A stretch of DNA of 64,000 nt from Marinilabilia salmonicolor (GTDB lineage: Bacteria; Bacteroidota; Bacteroidia; Bacteroidales; Marinilabiliaceae), in the NCBI RefSeq assembly GCF_003003035.1, contig NZ_PVTS01000002.1, positions 248,001 to 312,000 on the forward strand. Direction: 5' to 3'. Below, in pieces: positions 18,181 to 28,149 of this stretch. Position 1 is the stretch's first letter; each line of letters begins with the position of its first letter. The notes under the pieces are model-generated. The model had not been told where the DNA came from. It searched no databases and was given only the letters and a program-made list of their open reading frames with translations. The position numbers and the translations under genes are program-made.

Positions 18181-18330
18181 TAATAGTTGGCCCCCATTCG
18201 GGGACCTGATTATATTTTAGCTTGGAATCCCTGGGTTCGGCACCCTGGGTTATTCAATTTTGCCCCCTCCGGGGACCTGCCACATCTGTCATATATAAAT
18301 TATGCCCCATTTTTTTGGGGTAGTCATTCA
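18181..18330. repeat. REP-like palindromic repeat cluster, decayed copy
   Basis: Short stem-loops in series: CCCCATTCGGGG, CCCTGGG-TTCGGCA-CCCTGGG, CCCCCTCCGGGG and CCCCATTTTTTTGGGG. The CCCTGGG module and its surroundings correspond to the copy at 4459-4625. Confidence 0.6.
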
Positions 18331-18514
18331 CAATGACCTGTTTTATTTACCTTGTCGTGAGATATAATCTGAGAATATACATCCCAAAACGAGAACTTTT
18401 CCAGGAATAATATTTCTCAGTCCATTTTTGCGGATGCAGGAATCGGTCAGGTTAATCCGTGGCAAAGGTACTATTAAAAAGAGGTAAAATATTATATCGT
18501 AGTTCTTTTCAATG

Positions 18515-18522
18515 TATCTTTG
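18515..18522 (+). promoter_or_regulatory. Putative -7 box for the rhlE-type helicase gene
   Basis: TATCTTTG matches TAnnTTTG and lies 218 bp before the start codon, implying an unusually long 5' leader. Confidence 0.35.
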
Positions 18523-18739
18523 CAAACAGCCTGCTTTATTGATGAGTTTTCGCTTTTAAACGACTGAACATTCAAACCTAAAGAGATCACTGGTGTCCGG
18601 AGAAACTATTTTTTTAAAGGAAGATTGCTTTCCCGATAACCCGGGACAAGCTGCGTTGCGACCAATGAAAAAATATAGGCAATCGGCGGAAAATCCTAAG
18701 AACCATAGGCTTTAATCATTAATTATCAACTCACTTTTT

Positions 18740-19885
18740 ATGTCATTCTCTTCGCTAGGACTATCGCCAGCTTTATTAAAGGCTGTAACCGAACAAAAAT
18801 ACAAAACCCCTTACCCGATACAAAAAGAAGCAATCCCTGCTATTTTAAGCGGTAAAGATATTTTGGGCATTGCACAAACAGGCTCAGGGAAAACGGCGGG
18901 TTTTGTACTGCCCGTTTTGGAACAAATTCAGAAAAATACCCGGCCCCTGAAAAACCGGCATATAAAAGCCTTGGTGATGGTGCCTACCCGCGAACTTGCA
19001 GTTCAGATCAATACTGCCTTCAACATGTTTGGGAAGTATCTTCCTGTAAAAACAAGAAGTCTGGCAGTCTATGGCGGCGTTTCCATCAACCCACAAATGA
19101 TAGATTTACAAGGAGTGAATATTTTGGTTGCCACCCCCGGGCGACTGTTGGATTTAATTTCTGCAAAAGCCACTTCCCTCTCGGAGGTAGAAATATTGGT
19201 GCTTGATGAGGCCGATAAAATGCTCAACCTCGGCTTCAAAGAAGAAATGACCAGGGTTCTTAATCTGTTGCCTGCCAGGCGACAAACTCTTTTGTTCTCT
19301 GCCACCCTTAGCGAGGATTTGAGTACGTTTCAAAAGAAATTACTCCGCCAGCCGGTTGTAATTAAGGTAGAAGAAGAAAAAGCCAATCTGGATTTAATAG
19401 AACAAACTGCCTATCTAATTCCCGAGGAAAAGAAAGGTCCTCTGTTGCGCTATCTCATCAAGCATGAAAATATGCAACAGGTTCTGGTGTTTACATCGTC
19501 GGTGCACCGGGCGGATGCCGTCGTCGTAAAGTTGCAGGCAAACGGCATCAAGGCAGAAGCCATTCACAGCAAAAAGAGCCAGGGAAACCGAACTTCCGTT
19601 TTGCGTCTGTTTAAAGAAGGAAAACTTAAAGTGCTGGTGGCAACCGACCTAATCGCAAGAGGCATCGACATTGAATTTTTGCCCTATGTGATAAATTACG
19701 AATTACCCCGATCGCCCAAAGACTATGTACATCGGATTGGACGGACAGGTCGTGCTGGCTCGAAAGGAAACGCCATTGCGTTTGTTTCGCCCGAAGATGA
19801 GCATCATTTTAAAATCATTCAGAAGAAGATGGGCAAAAGAGCGACGCAGGTTGATGGAAATGCACTTAACCTGCAAGGGGTTTAG
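18740..19885 (+). CDS. rhlE: DEAD-box RNA helicase, RhlE-like
   Basis: 381 residues. Q motif (YPIQKEAIP), AQTGSGKT, PTRELA, TPGR, DEADKM, SATL, ARGID and HRIGRTGR are all present, so the ATPase should be active. The C-terminal tail after the core is very short; many RhlE proteins have long basic tails. It is divergent from the DbpA-like helicase gene. Probable role in rRNA maturation or mRNA decay. Confidence 0.88.
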   Translation: MSFSSLGLSPALLKAVTEQKYKTPYPIQKEAIPAILSGKDILGIAQTGSGKTAGFVLPVLEQIQKNTRPLKNRHIKALVMVPTRELAVQINTAFNMFGKYLPVKTRSLAVYGGVSINPQMIDLQGVNILVATPGRLLDLISAKATSLSEVEILVLDEADKMLNLGFKEEMTRVLNLLPARRQTLLFSATLSEDLSTFQKKLLRQPVVIKVEEEKANLDLIEQTAYLIPEEKKGPLLRYLIKHENMQQVLVFTSSVHRADAVVVKLQANGIKAEAIHSKKSQGNRTSVLRLFKEGKLKVLVATDLIARGIDIEFLPYVINYELPRSPKDYVHRIGRTGRAGSKGNAIAFVSPEDEHHFKIIQKKMGKRATQVDGNALNLQGV

Positions 19886-19931
19886 TGATATTCCCTGTCA
19901 GCGTCACCGTTTTGCCTTCTCCTCAAGATGC

Positions 19932-21926
19932 TCAAAGAGTAGATTTTAAAACAATATCATCATTAAATCGTCTCACAATCGTGTCGAAATGTTTTTTTAC
20001 TTTAGAATATTCATCGGGACTATAAACTGCTTTCTTTAAGGTATATTTTCCGGTGACAAGAATTTTGTCTTCTTCAGTTTTCTCATAATTCAACTGAATA
20101 TCCGCCAGGTCATCAGAAGTATTTTCATTACCTGGTAAGTGTTCCACTTCAAAACCTTCGGGGATAAAAATGGTTGTCGAAAATGATTCTTCTCTGGCGT
20201 ATATCAGGTCAATGGGATAGTTCCGATCCTTTTGACTGAGTTTGTTTTCATTCATTGCCAGGTCAAGAAAAGGAGAAATTACAATTTTATCTCCGATTTG
20301 CTCGATATCCATTTCACCATCAATAAAAATTTGATACGCTTCCTCAGGTTGGTCATAATTTCTTGTTTTGACGCCATTTATTTGTGAAATCTCTTTTGAC
20401 AAGAAGAAATCTTTTATTGAAGCGATATCGTCGTTATGTTGATCTTTAAACAGCCCTGCTTCATATCCATCGTAAAAAGATGAAATACTGGTGGCTGCTT
20501 TTAACGTTTCGGGATTAGGACGAATGATTATCTGGTTTCTTTTTGAGGAAAGAATCTGGTCTTTTAATTCCACCCAATTCACTTCATTCTTTTCAACAAT
20601 CAGTCCGGTTTCATTAATACAGCGGACAGGTATTTTATAAAATGGAAGGAACACATTGGTTGCATCCACCAATATTGGTTTCTCACGGCCAGCCATCACC
20701 ACAACATAATTAAAGTCTTTTTCAAAAGGATAATCGGTGTTAATCTTTCCGTTTTTCCGTGTACTCAGGATTACAGGCTGAGCATCAATTTCGGCGGCAT
20801 TAAAAAGCGCCAGTAGAAAGAGATTTATGTCGGCTGAGTTTCCTGTTTTTTGAGTATCAAATTCAGAAGGGGATTTAGAAGCAAATTTGGAATTATACTC
20901 GTTCCATGTATAATTATCTTTCACATACTGAATAAGCGTTTTTATTTTTTGTGCTTCGTTTTGCCCCTCAAGATCAATGGAATTTTTCATGGCCTTTTTC
21001 GCAAAACGGCTGCATCGTTTAATATACTTCCCAAATTTATCGTGGTCCAGCAAAGCTTTATTGAGTTTGGGCCAGGTTGTCATTATTTCATTGGATCCTC
21101 CACTGGGATAATGAACCTTGGAGAGCTGAAAATCAAGCTTTATGATGTAATCGCTTATAGACGTAATAAAAGACTCATCTTTAAAAGCAGGAACATTCCT
21201 CATGCCGTAGGTATGAATATTCTCCTTATACTCCACTCCATTTCCTGTTGTTGTACCCATATGCTTGTTTAGAGTGCCCCAGATTCGTGTTTGGCTTGAA
21301 AGTCTGGACATTTGCATATCGAAGGCATTTTTGCCCTGTAAATAAAAGACATATTCATAAAAAGGGATGATTCGAACCTCATATTGACTATAAATAACCG
21401 GAATCTTTTCCTGAAACTCCCAGTCGGGGAGATTGAACAAAAACGGCGATTCCACAACATACCTCATTTCTAAAACCGAACCTTCCTGAACATCAGGGAA
21501 GACAAATTTCTTTCTTCGCCACCGCTCATTGATACGCTCTTCAAAAACATCAGAACTCTTGACCGCAGTGCGTGTAATTTCGCCATTTACTTTATTGTAG
21601 GTAAAAGCCTCAATGGATTCCACGGTTTCGGTTTTTCCCCGTCCATCGACATAAAAAGGAATAGAAATCTCTGCCTGATCCAATTCCGACTTATCAAAAA
21701 TTTTAATTCGCTTGGATCTGATAAAACGGATGTTATAATCATATTGGTCGTCAATAAAGCGCGATTCTCCCATATCATAAAGGACAACCGCTCCGGCATC
21801 CGGGTCTTAATCATAACTGGTTAAATTCATTTCAGCATCCGAAATATCACCGAATTTTCTGGAGAAATTTTGTGCTCCTGCCAATTGCGTAAAGACCAGG
21901 AATAGAATAATAAGACTGTGTTTCAT
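19932..21926 (-). pseudogene. DUF3857 / degenerate transglutaminase protein, interrupted by a stop
   Basis: Reading from an ATG at 21926 gives a signal peptide (MKHSLIILFLVFTQLAGAQ) and the DUF3857 opening, but codon 40 is TAA (21807-21809). Translation in the same frame continues at once with DPDAGAVVLYDMGESRF, the normal family sequence, and stays open for 600 more residues. A single A-to-T change from a Lys codon would explain it. A shorter product could start at ATG 21773 but would lack export. The transglutaminase part is also degenerate: where the upstream paralogue has GDC and FNH, this protein has GNS and FNY, losing the catalytic Cys and His. Nonsense mutation or base error remain alternatives. 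Confidence 0.8.
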
Positions 21927-22032
21927 GGGTTTAAGTTGTTTTCTCAAACGCAATTATTGTTTGTGGTTTGTAAAAAAATCTTTTCAACGACTGGCGACAG
22001 ACTAAAAATCTCTTCTTCCTTCAGCCGGATTT

Positions 22033-23880
22033 TTATTTTATGTTTATTACAATGCCAGACTGATGTCTTATTTTATCAATTTCACTAAAAAAAGAGTAGA
22101 ACCCATCATAATCTTCTATGGGATAATCTCCCTGAAACAACTGGAATTTACTGACAACTATGAGTTTATTGTTCTCATTCAGGTAGCGTGTTTCGTACTG
22201 ACCATAAGGTGTATCCAGAAACACGTCCGCGGGGAGTTCTATCTCATGGTTTTCAGGTAACGAAAGATTGTAAACCATGGAATCTGCTTTGTTAACCGGA
22301 ATATGAACCCGGACGGCATTTCTTCGTTTTTCTGGTTTTTCGGGCATGGGAACGGAGAACACAGGTGGTTTAATGATTTTAATATTCCCAACCCGCCGGA
22401 AAAGATTTTTGCAGGATGCTTCGACAAGGATATTGAACTGACGCTCATCCCTGCCCGCCGGGAGAAAAGAAAAGCTTTCTAAATCGAAATACGTTGTGTT
22501 GAGACCATTTTTAATTGCCCGCTCCTGCTCTTCGGGATTTAAAGCCTTTTGAAAATACCTGTACTTTTCAAATTCCCCGCCCCTCAGATGCTGGCTTATA
22601 ATAATCGCACCACTACCCTCGCTATCCAAACCGAACACAAAAACCCTGTGTTCATAAACCTCATCAAGGGTCATTGCCGGAAAAGTGATTAGTTTACTGC
22701 GGTCCTTATTTACAAACAGAGCTTTCCTGTTTTGCAAGGAGGTTCCCAGATAATTAAAAGGAATAATTCCTGAAGTATTTTCCAGCCAAAGAGTGTCATT
22801 TCCCAATGGGACACTCAGTATCGTATGGTTGAACTGTTGACCGGGAAGATTGGGATTAATCCGGGGAACGTCGAAGCCGCCACGGATAAGCACATAATTG
22901 GATGGGATGCCGGCATAATTTAACAACGCCTTCATATAGGTGGTAAGCGCTTTGCAATCGCCGTACTTTTTTTGACAAACATACTCGGCGGGATACGATT
23001 TCAGTCCTCCAAGGTCAAGCCGAACGTTGACATATCGGACATTGTCCTGCAAATAATGATAAAGCGTTTTAACAATTTCTCTTTTATCATCAATACCCTT
23101 TATCAGGTTATCAATTATCATTTTTTCTCTTACCGTCAACATAAGAGAACCCCTGTTAAGCGAATCGAACCATTCGCCGAACGAAGCCCATGAACCGGAA
23201 TTCCCCGCTACACCATACTTAAACTCTTGCGGAAAAATGTAAACATAGGGAATCGTTTCAAATTCATGGGGTGCAAACATTTCCTGTTCCGGTTTTTTAT
23301 AATCCCGAATCTCCCAGACCATCGTTTTAACATCGTCGCGCTCATTTACCTGGTATTGGAGCTGATCTGAAATATCCATGGATACAGGATAGTCAGAAGG
23401 AATTTCCACCTGAAGGGAAGCCTTTTTAACAGAAAGACCTTTTTCAACAATGGGAGACCAACCAGCTACCGAAACAAATTTATATTCAACTATGCTATAG
23501 ACGTATTTTATTTGATACGGATAATTGTTCCAGTAAAGTTCAAACTCCTTTACCACGTCATCATTGAAAAAACTATCATACGAAAGATTGCTGCGGGTTT
23601 TGACATCCCGGTTTTTAAGTTTTCGGACCTTTTCTCCATTAGCATAAAGAACAGAAGCTTCCAGCAATTTGAATTCCTGAGAATTTTGAACCTCAATTTC
23701 TATATCAGCAAGATGCAGATCGTCTCTGGAGTTGATATTTATTAAGAAGCTTTTTTCGATAATCTTTCTATCCTCATCAATTTTCACTTTAGTGTCATAA
23801 CTGGCAATCTGTGCCCGCGCAAAAAAACCGGTACTAAAAAAGAGAAAAAGGGAAATATGAAAAAGGCTTATTCGGGGCAT
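22033..23880 (-). CDS. DUF3857 / transglutaminase-like exported protein
   Basis: 615 residues with a signal peptide (residues 1-23, ending FARAQ). DUF3857 occupies about 50-230; the transglutaminase-like core is about 265-390, with Cys309 in KKYGDCKAL and a His in FNHTILS; the third position is within WLENTSG. The C-terminal part is a beta-rich domain. Such proteins occur widely in Bacteroidota, sometimes near polysaccharide loci; substrate unknown. It precedes its broken paralogue (19932-21926) on the same strand with 106 bp between, so a duplication and possible operon. Confidence 0.8.
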   Translation of the reverse strand: MPRISLFHISLFLFFSTGFFARAQIASYDTKVKIDEDRKIIEKSFLININSRDDLHLADIEIEVQNSQEFKLLEASVLYANGEKVRKLKNRDVKTRSNLSYDSFFNDDVVKEFELYWNNYPYQIKYVYSIVEYKFVSVAGWSPIVEKGLSVKKASLQVEIPSDYPVSMDISDQLQYQVNERDDVKTMVWEIRDYKKPEQEMFAPHEFETIPYVYIFPQEFKYGVAGNSGSWASFGEWFDSLNRGSLMLTVREKMIIDNLIKGIDDKREIVKTLYHYLQDNVRYVNVRLDLGGLKSYPAEYVCQKKYGDCKALTTYMKALLNYAGIPSNYVLIRGGFDVPRINPNLPGQQFNHTILSVPLGNDTLWLENTSGIIPFNYLGTSLQNRKALFVNKDRSKLITFPAMTLDEVYEHRVFVFGLDSEGSGAIIISQHLRGGEFEKYRYFQKALNPEEQERAIKNGLNTTYFDLESFSFLPAGRDERQFNILVEASCKNLFRRVGNIKIIKPPVFSVPMPEKPEKRRNAVRVHIPVNKADSMVYNLSLPENHEIELPADVFLDTPYGQYETRYLNENNKLIVVSKFQLFQGDYPIEDYDGFYSFFSEIDKIRHQSGIVINIK

Positions 23881-24140
23881 AGGGTTCTACATTAAAAAAA
23901 AGAAAAGCAACTAAATAGTATTTACAACGCTCTTGAGAATTCAAAATTATCATATTTTTAAACTTTTGCACATTTTTATGCAATTTTATTGGTGATATTT
24001 GATAAAAAGGATTAAAACAAGAAGCAACGCCAGATAGACAAAGGGAAATTCGGAGATTGATGCAACCATGGTTTAAGGTTGGATTCGGGATGTTAACTGT
24101 GGAGGTGAGGAATCAGGGAGACTATTGCCGAAAATATATT

Positions 24141-25109
24141 TCAGAATCCAAATCTTTTTCTATGCTCTTCAATTTTCCCCAAATCCGGGTAATATTCCAC
24201 ATTCCCGGGCAGTGCTATTCTTTTATTTTCAAATTGCTTAATGCTGCAACCGGAACTCAAATCCATCACTTGCCTATGGATCAAAACAGTATAGTCATCC
24301 GACAGGGCAATCATACCCTGGTCAAAGGCTCGATGTAAATGCGGGGATAACGCAATACCGTTTCGAATGGTATCGTCGAAGGATTCAGCAAAAGGCCGAA
24401 TATGGCAGGCATCAATAAGCCCTGCTTTTCCATTAAAATTAACTTTCAAACCACTTATGGCACATCGATAATCATAAATATCCAATATGGCATTACGAAA
24501 AATATGACTTCGAACTATAACTTCCTGTTCCTTTAACTCTTTCGGTAAATATTCAAGCTTCTTCTTAATTTTTCGGGCATAATTTTCAGACTCGTCATAA
24601 ACCATCTCCTTCCTGAGATTAGCTTCGTAGGGAGATTTATGATATTGTACATTTCTTGTTTCCGGGAAGTAACGGTTAAGAATTAATCCTTTAAGCACCT
24701 CCCGCTCAACAGGATGAGAAATCGCCTTAAACAGAGAGCCGGACAAACGCGCTGCTGCCACAGAGTCCCTTAACGCCTTATAACTTTTAATAGAATTACT
24801 ACGAGTCAACGGGATACTTCTCCCAGGAAATGGAATTAACTCCCAGATTCTGCTTTTCTCATTTTTTAAGTGAAAAAATGGGAGAGCAAAAGTAGGTGAA
24901 TGATTCGTCTGAACTAGTGTGGACCAAATGCTGCGAAACCGAACAACCAATGCTTCAGTCGGCTCAATCCAGTTTTGAAAGATCTCATTACTTTCAAACA
25001 TATCAATAACAGCCAACAAAAGTATTGGTTTATGTGGAGCAGGGCCATAAACGGTTTCTCCCTGATTTAAAGATAATATGTCTTTTTGAAGCCTGTTCAT
25101 TAATTCCAA
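24141..25109 (-). CDS. Sulfur-binding-domain/HNH endonuclease (type IV restriction-like)
   Basis: 322 residues. The N-terminal domain contains APHKPILLLAVID (residues 24-36), the signature of the sulfur-binding domain found in phosphorothioate-dependent McrA-type enzymes such as ScoMcrA. The C-terminal HNH domain (about 205-290) has His236 (CHIRPF), Asn250 (RNG) and His259 (HRAFDQG), with Cys216 in YDYRCAISG. Predicted to cut modified DNA. No dnd or other phosphorothioation genes and no other restriction genes are in the window, so it looks like a solitary type IV defence enzyme. Exact modification recognised is inferred. Confidence 0.8.
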   Translation of the reverse strand: MELMNRLQKDILSLNQGETVYGPAPHKPILLLAVIDMFESNEIFQNWIEPTEALVVRFRSIWSTLVQTNHSPTFALPFFHLKNEKSRIWELIPFPGRSIPLTRSNSIKSYKALRDSVAAARLSGSLFKAISHPVEREVLKGLILNRYFPETRNVQYHKSPYEANLRKEMVYDESENYARKIKKKLEYLPKELKEQEVIVRSHIFRNAILDIYDYRCAISGLKVNFNGKAGLIDACHIRPFAESFDDTIRNGIALSPHLHRAFDQGMIALSDDYTVLIHRQVMDLSSGCSIKQFENKRIALPGNVEYYPDLGKIEEHRKRFGF

Positions 25110-25284
25110 CCCTAAGATAATTAATTATGGGGGATTCTGATCACTCTTCGAGATGAAATCCATTGGTACATGACCTTTGTAAATAAAAAATCCACACTCA
25201 ATACTCTATGGATTCCTATAGACCTCTTACTAAAAAAAGATTTCTCAGATAATATGGGAGTACAACACTTGGTGTCAAAAAACA

Positions 25285-25311
25285 AAAGCACCCTGATAAT
25301 CAGAGTGCTTT
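25285..25311 (-). terminator. Terminator of tRNA-Arg
   Basis: On the minus strand, directly after the tRNA, the stem AAAGCAC...GTGCTTT is followed by TGTTTTTTG. Confidence 0.75.
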
Positions 25312-25312
25312 G

Positions 25313-25384
25313 TAGCCCCAACAGGACTCGAACCTGTATCTAGAGTTTAGGAAACTCTTGTTCTATCCCTTGAACTATGGAGCC
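25313..25384 (-). tRNA. tRNA-Arg(CCT)
   Basis: 72 nt including the discriminator A; CCA not encoded. Acceptor GGCTCCA pairs with TGGGGCT, D-arm GTTC/GAAC, anticodon arm AGAGT-TTCCTAA-ACTCT giving anticodon CCT (reads AGG), and T-arm ACAGG-TTCGAGT-CCTGT. Confidence 0.95.
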
Positions 25385-25396
25385 TTAGTTTGCCTG

Positions 25397-25404
25397 CAAA
25401 AATA
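25397..25404 (-). promoter_or_regulatory. Putative -7 box of tRNA-Arg
   Basis: On the minus strand, TATTTTTG matches TAnnTTTG 12 bp before the tRNA 5' end. Confidence 0.45.
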
Positions 25405-25648
25405 GGAAAATCATTCGTAATTAAAAAGGTCATTTGCGAGTTCCTTCTTTCATTGATGACCTAACGACTCCTTTTGAGGTAAACGAACCATCTGTATAAA
25501 ATTTGAATTATGCCCTACATTTAAACTTTATGTCCTTAAATAAATCTATATATTTACACAATATTAAAGAAAACTTGCATCAAAGCACCCTTTTCAACCC
25601 AGTACCAGTAAGATGTTTTACATTTATTAACACATAAAGTTCTTGAAC

Positions 25649-28099
25649 ATGAGTTTCAATTTCAAATTAACAGTCATTCTTTTATTGTTTTCCGGACTGA
25701 TCCGGGCAACATCTCCGGATAACACCACAACACAGGCAATGCTGGAAAAGCTGGCAGAAAACTTTTCACCGGAAAAAAATATAAATACCGAAGGACAACA
25801 ATTAACCTACGTCGATATTCCTGAGAATGTTAAGGTAGAAATAGCCGGTACTTCATTTGAACAGATAATCGATTTTGAAGGGAAAATAATCCGTCCTTTA
25901 AGCGATAAGGCCAGTCAGGTAACATTTTTACTAAAAAAAGACACCCTTAGTGCTCTCACTAAAACCTTTTCGATAACAATATCAGCTAAGGAGACTAAAA
26001 CTCCGCAAGACAATCCCAAACCGAAGGTCATTCCTGCGCTGCAGGAATGGAAAGGTACAACAGGAAGCTGGATGGTGCCCAACCGCAAACTAAGCATCCA
26101 GATTGACCATAAAGATTTGGAGGAGAGAATGGAAATCTTTGCTAAGGATTATCAGTCCCTGACCGGAAATCAGGCAGAAGTAATTCATTCAGCCACTGAT
26201 CAAAGTAAAGCTGACATCTCCGTCGATCTGAGTGCTCCTTCTTCGGTCGGCGAAGAAGGGTACATCTTAAATATCAGCAACGACAAAATATCCATCTCAG
26301 CCACCACCCCTACCGGTGCTTTTTGGGGTACACGCACCCTCCTTCAGGTTTTTCACAACAATGAATTCAGATTCCCCTGCGGTTCCGTACGTGACTATCC
26401 TCAATATCCGGTACGCGGATTTATGTACGATGTAGGTCGAAAGCCGGCAACACTGGAAGCGATTCAATATGTTATGAAAACTATGTCGTATTACAAACTG
26501 AATGACTTGCAGTTACACCTCAACGATAATTTCATATGGCTCCATGAATATACCGAAATTCCGAATAAAAAGGATGCCACTGACGAACAAAAAGCAGCTG
26601 CCCGGAAAGAAGTGATGGATGCTGCCCCCACGGCATTCAGACTCGAATCATCAATGGTCGGGGAAAATGGGATTCCGCTCACAAGCAAAGATGTTTTTTA
26701 TACAAAAAAACAATTTGGCAACCTTATTGATGATGCCAAACTTTACGGTGTTAACATTGTGCCTGAAATTGATGTTCCCGGTCATGCCATGAGTTTCGTA
26801 CGCGTACGTCCGGACCTGATGTATCGTGGTGAGTTACAAAAGCCTTATGATGTGGAACGGACTGCGATGCTGGATGCCTCAGAAGACATCTTTGACCCTG
26901 AAACCGGGCGCACCTACAGAGAAGAGACCATGAGTTTTGTTCAGGAAGTTTTCGATGAATACCTGACCGCAGAAGATGGGGAGAAACCTGTTTTCAGAGA
27001 TGGGATTGTGCATATCGGGACCGACGAATACTATGGCGAAGCCGAAGATTACCGTTGGTTTGCCAATGAATTACTGACTTACGTCAAAGAACGCGGATTT
27101 ACTCCTCGCTTGTGGGGAAGCCTGACTGCCAAGCCGGGGCAAACACCAGTAACCAGCAAAGGCGTTCAAATGCATGTGTGGTCACTTGGCTGGCAGAGAC
27201 CACTGGATGCCATTGATGCAGGATTCGACATCATCAACATTCTGGATGTTGACACCTACATGGTCCCCAACGGAACTGAAAACATAGGAGGATATGGCGA
27301 CTACGTCAATCTCCAGCATCTTTACGGGGCAAAATGGCAACCCAATGTTATGCGTCAGTACACCGTAATTCCAGGACATCCTCAAATGCTTGGTGCTCAA
27401 TATGCATTGTGGAATGACAACTCGTTTCGCCGTACCACCGGACTTACAGATTATGACTTGTATGAGCGGATACGCACAACCGGTGCGGTTATCGCTGAAA
27501 AGACCTGGAACGAAGCCAAAGACAACAGTTTTACTGACTTTATGTGGTTGATAAAAGAGACCGGGACACCTCCCTCCATCAATCCCCAATACAAAGCTGA
27601 TTTCACAGTATTAGAACCTGACTTTTCAGCAAACAACCCGGTTTTGCAGAACGCAAAAATCAGAAAAAATGTCATCCATCTGAAGGGTGGGAAAAGCTAC
27701 GTTAAACCCCTTCTGGTTGAAAATATAGGACCAGATTACATTGCTGAATTTGAAGTTAAAGTGACTGGCAGTTCAAACCAGGAACAAATCTTATTCTCTT
27801 CTCACACAGGCTCTTTCAAAATGGTTCAGAACAAAACGGGACAGATAGGTTTCTCCAGAGACGGATTCGACTATTCATTCAACTATACTGCTCCAAAGAA
27901 TCAATGGCTAAAAATAAAACTGATTGCCAAAGGGCGAACGCTCAACCTCTTTGTGGACGGAGAAAAAATTGAAGGACCAATCCGCAATAGATATCCGGAA
28001 ACAAACCGTTTTAACACATTCATCTTCCCGCTGGAATTTATTGGAGATGAAACCAATGCACTAAACGGGGAATTAAGAAATTTCAAGATTACCCGGTAA
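25649..28099 (+). CDS. Beta-N-acetylhexosaminidase (GH20) with C-terminal LamG-like domain
   Basis: 816 residues from the ATG at 25649; a TTG two codons earlier is possible. Signal peptide 1-22 or so. Domains: a short N-terminal beta region, the GH20b-like domain (about 130-245), the GH20 barrel (about 250-635) and a jelly-roll LamG-like module (about 665-815). The catalytic pair Asp459-Glu460 is in HIGTDEYYG, typical of substrate-assisted GH20 enzymes that release N-acetylglucosamine or N-acetylgalactosamine. Single gene with its own terminator. It could feed the N-acetylglucosamine pathway with nagA (53793-54932), though the two are far apart. Confidence 0.88.
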   Translation: MSFNFKLTVILLLFSGLIRATSPDNTTTQAMLEKLAENFSPEKNINTEGQQLTYVDIPENVKVEIAGTSFEQIIDFEGKIIRPLSDKASQVTFLLKKDTLSALTKTFSITISAKETKTPQDNPKPKVIPALQEWKGTTGSWMVPNRKLSIQIDHKDLEERMEIFAKDYQSLTGNQAEVIHSATDQSKADISVDLSAPSSVGEEGYILNISNDKISISATTPTGAFWGTRTLLQVFHNNEFRFPCGSVRDYPQYPVRGFMYDVGRKPATLEAIQYVMKTMSYYKLNDLQLHLNDNFIWLHEYTEIPNKKDATDEQKAAARKEVMDAAPTAFRLESSMVGENGIPLTSKDVFYTKKQFGNLIDDAKLYGVNIVPEIDVPGHAMSFVRVRPDLMYRGELQKPYDVERTAMLDASEDIFDPETGRTYREETMSFVQEVFDEYLTAEDGEKPVFRDGIVHIGTDEYYGEAEDYRWFANELLTYVKERGFTPRLWGSLTAKPGQTPVTSKGVQMHVWSLGWQRPLDAIDAGFDIINILDVDTYMVPNGTENIGGYGDYVNLQHLYGAKWQPNVMRQYTVIPGHPQMLGAQYALWNDNSFRRTTGLTDYDLYERIRTTGAVIAEKTWNEAKDNSFTDFMWLIKETGTPPSINPQYKADFTVLEPDFSANNPVLQNAKIRKNVIHLKGGKSYVKPLLVENIGPDYIAEFEVKVTGSSNQEQILFSSHTGSFKMVQNKTGQIGFSRDGFDYSFNYTAPKNQWLKIKLIAKGRTLNLFVDGEKIEGPIRNRYPETNRFNTFIFPLEFIGDETNALNGELRNFKITR

Positions 28100-28101
28100 A
28101 T

Positions 28102-28140
28102 AAAAAACTCCCGGAATCAAAAGGTTTCGGGAGTTTTTTT
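28102..28140. terminator. Bidirectional terminator
   Basis: Stem AAAAACTCCCG / CGGGAGTTTTT followed by more T residues; it lies between the convergent GH20 and aminotransferase genes. Confidence 0.85.
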
Positions 28141-28149
28141 ATTCGATAA

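Larger units (their letters stand above)
18055..18739. other. 685-bp divergent intergenic region
   Basis: No gene. It holds a decayed REP-like cluster (18181-18330), a candidate promoter for the rhlE-type gene (18515-18522), the sequence CACTGGTGTCCGG (18588-18600) and a GCGTTGCGACCAAT remnant near 18651. The predicted rhlE leader is about 210 nt. Confidence 0.6.

Noticed and set aside
24141-25109. Part of a larger defence island
   Set aside because: Neighbours are DUF3857 genes, a tRNA and a GH20 gene; no other defence gene is near.
25313-25384. Integration site at tRNA-Arg
   Set aside because: No integrase and no repeated 3' end of the tRNA in the window.
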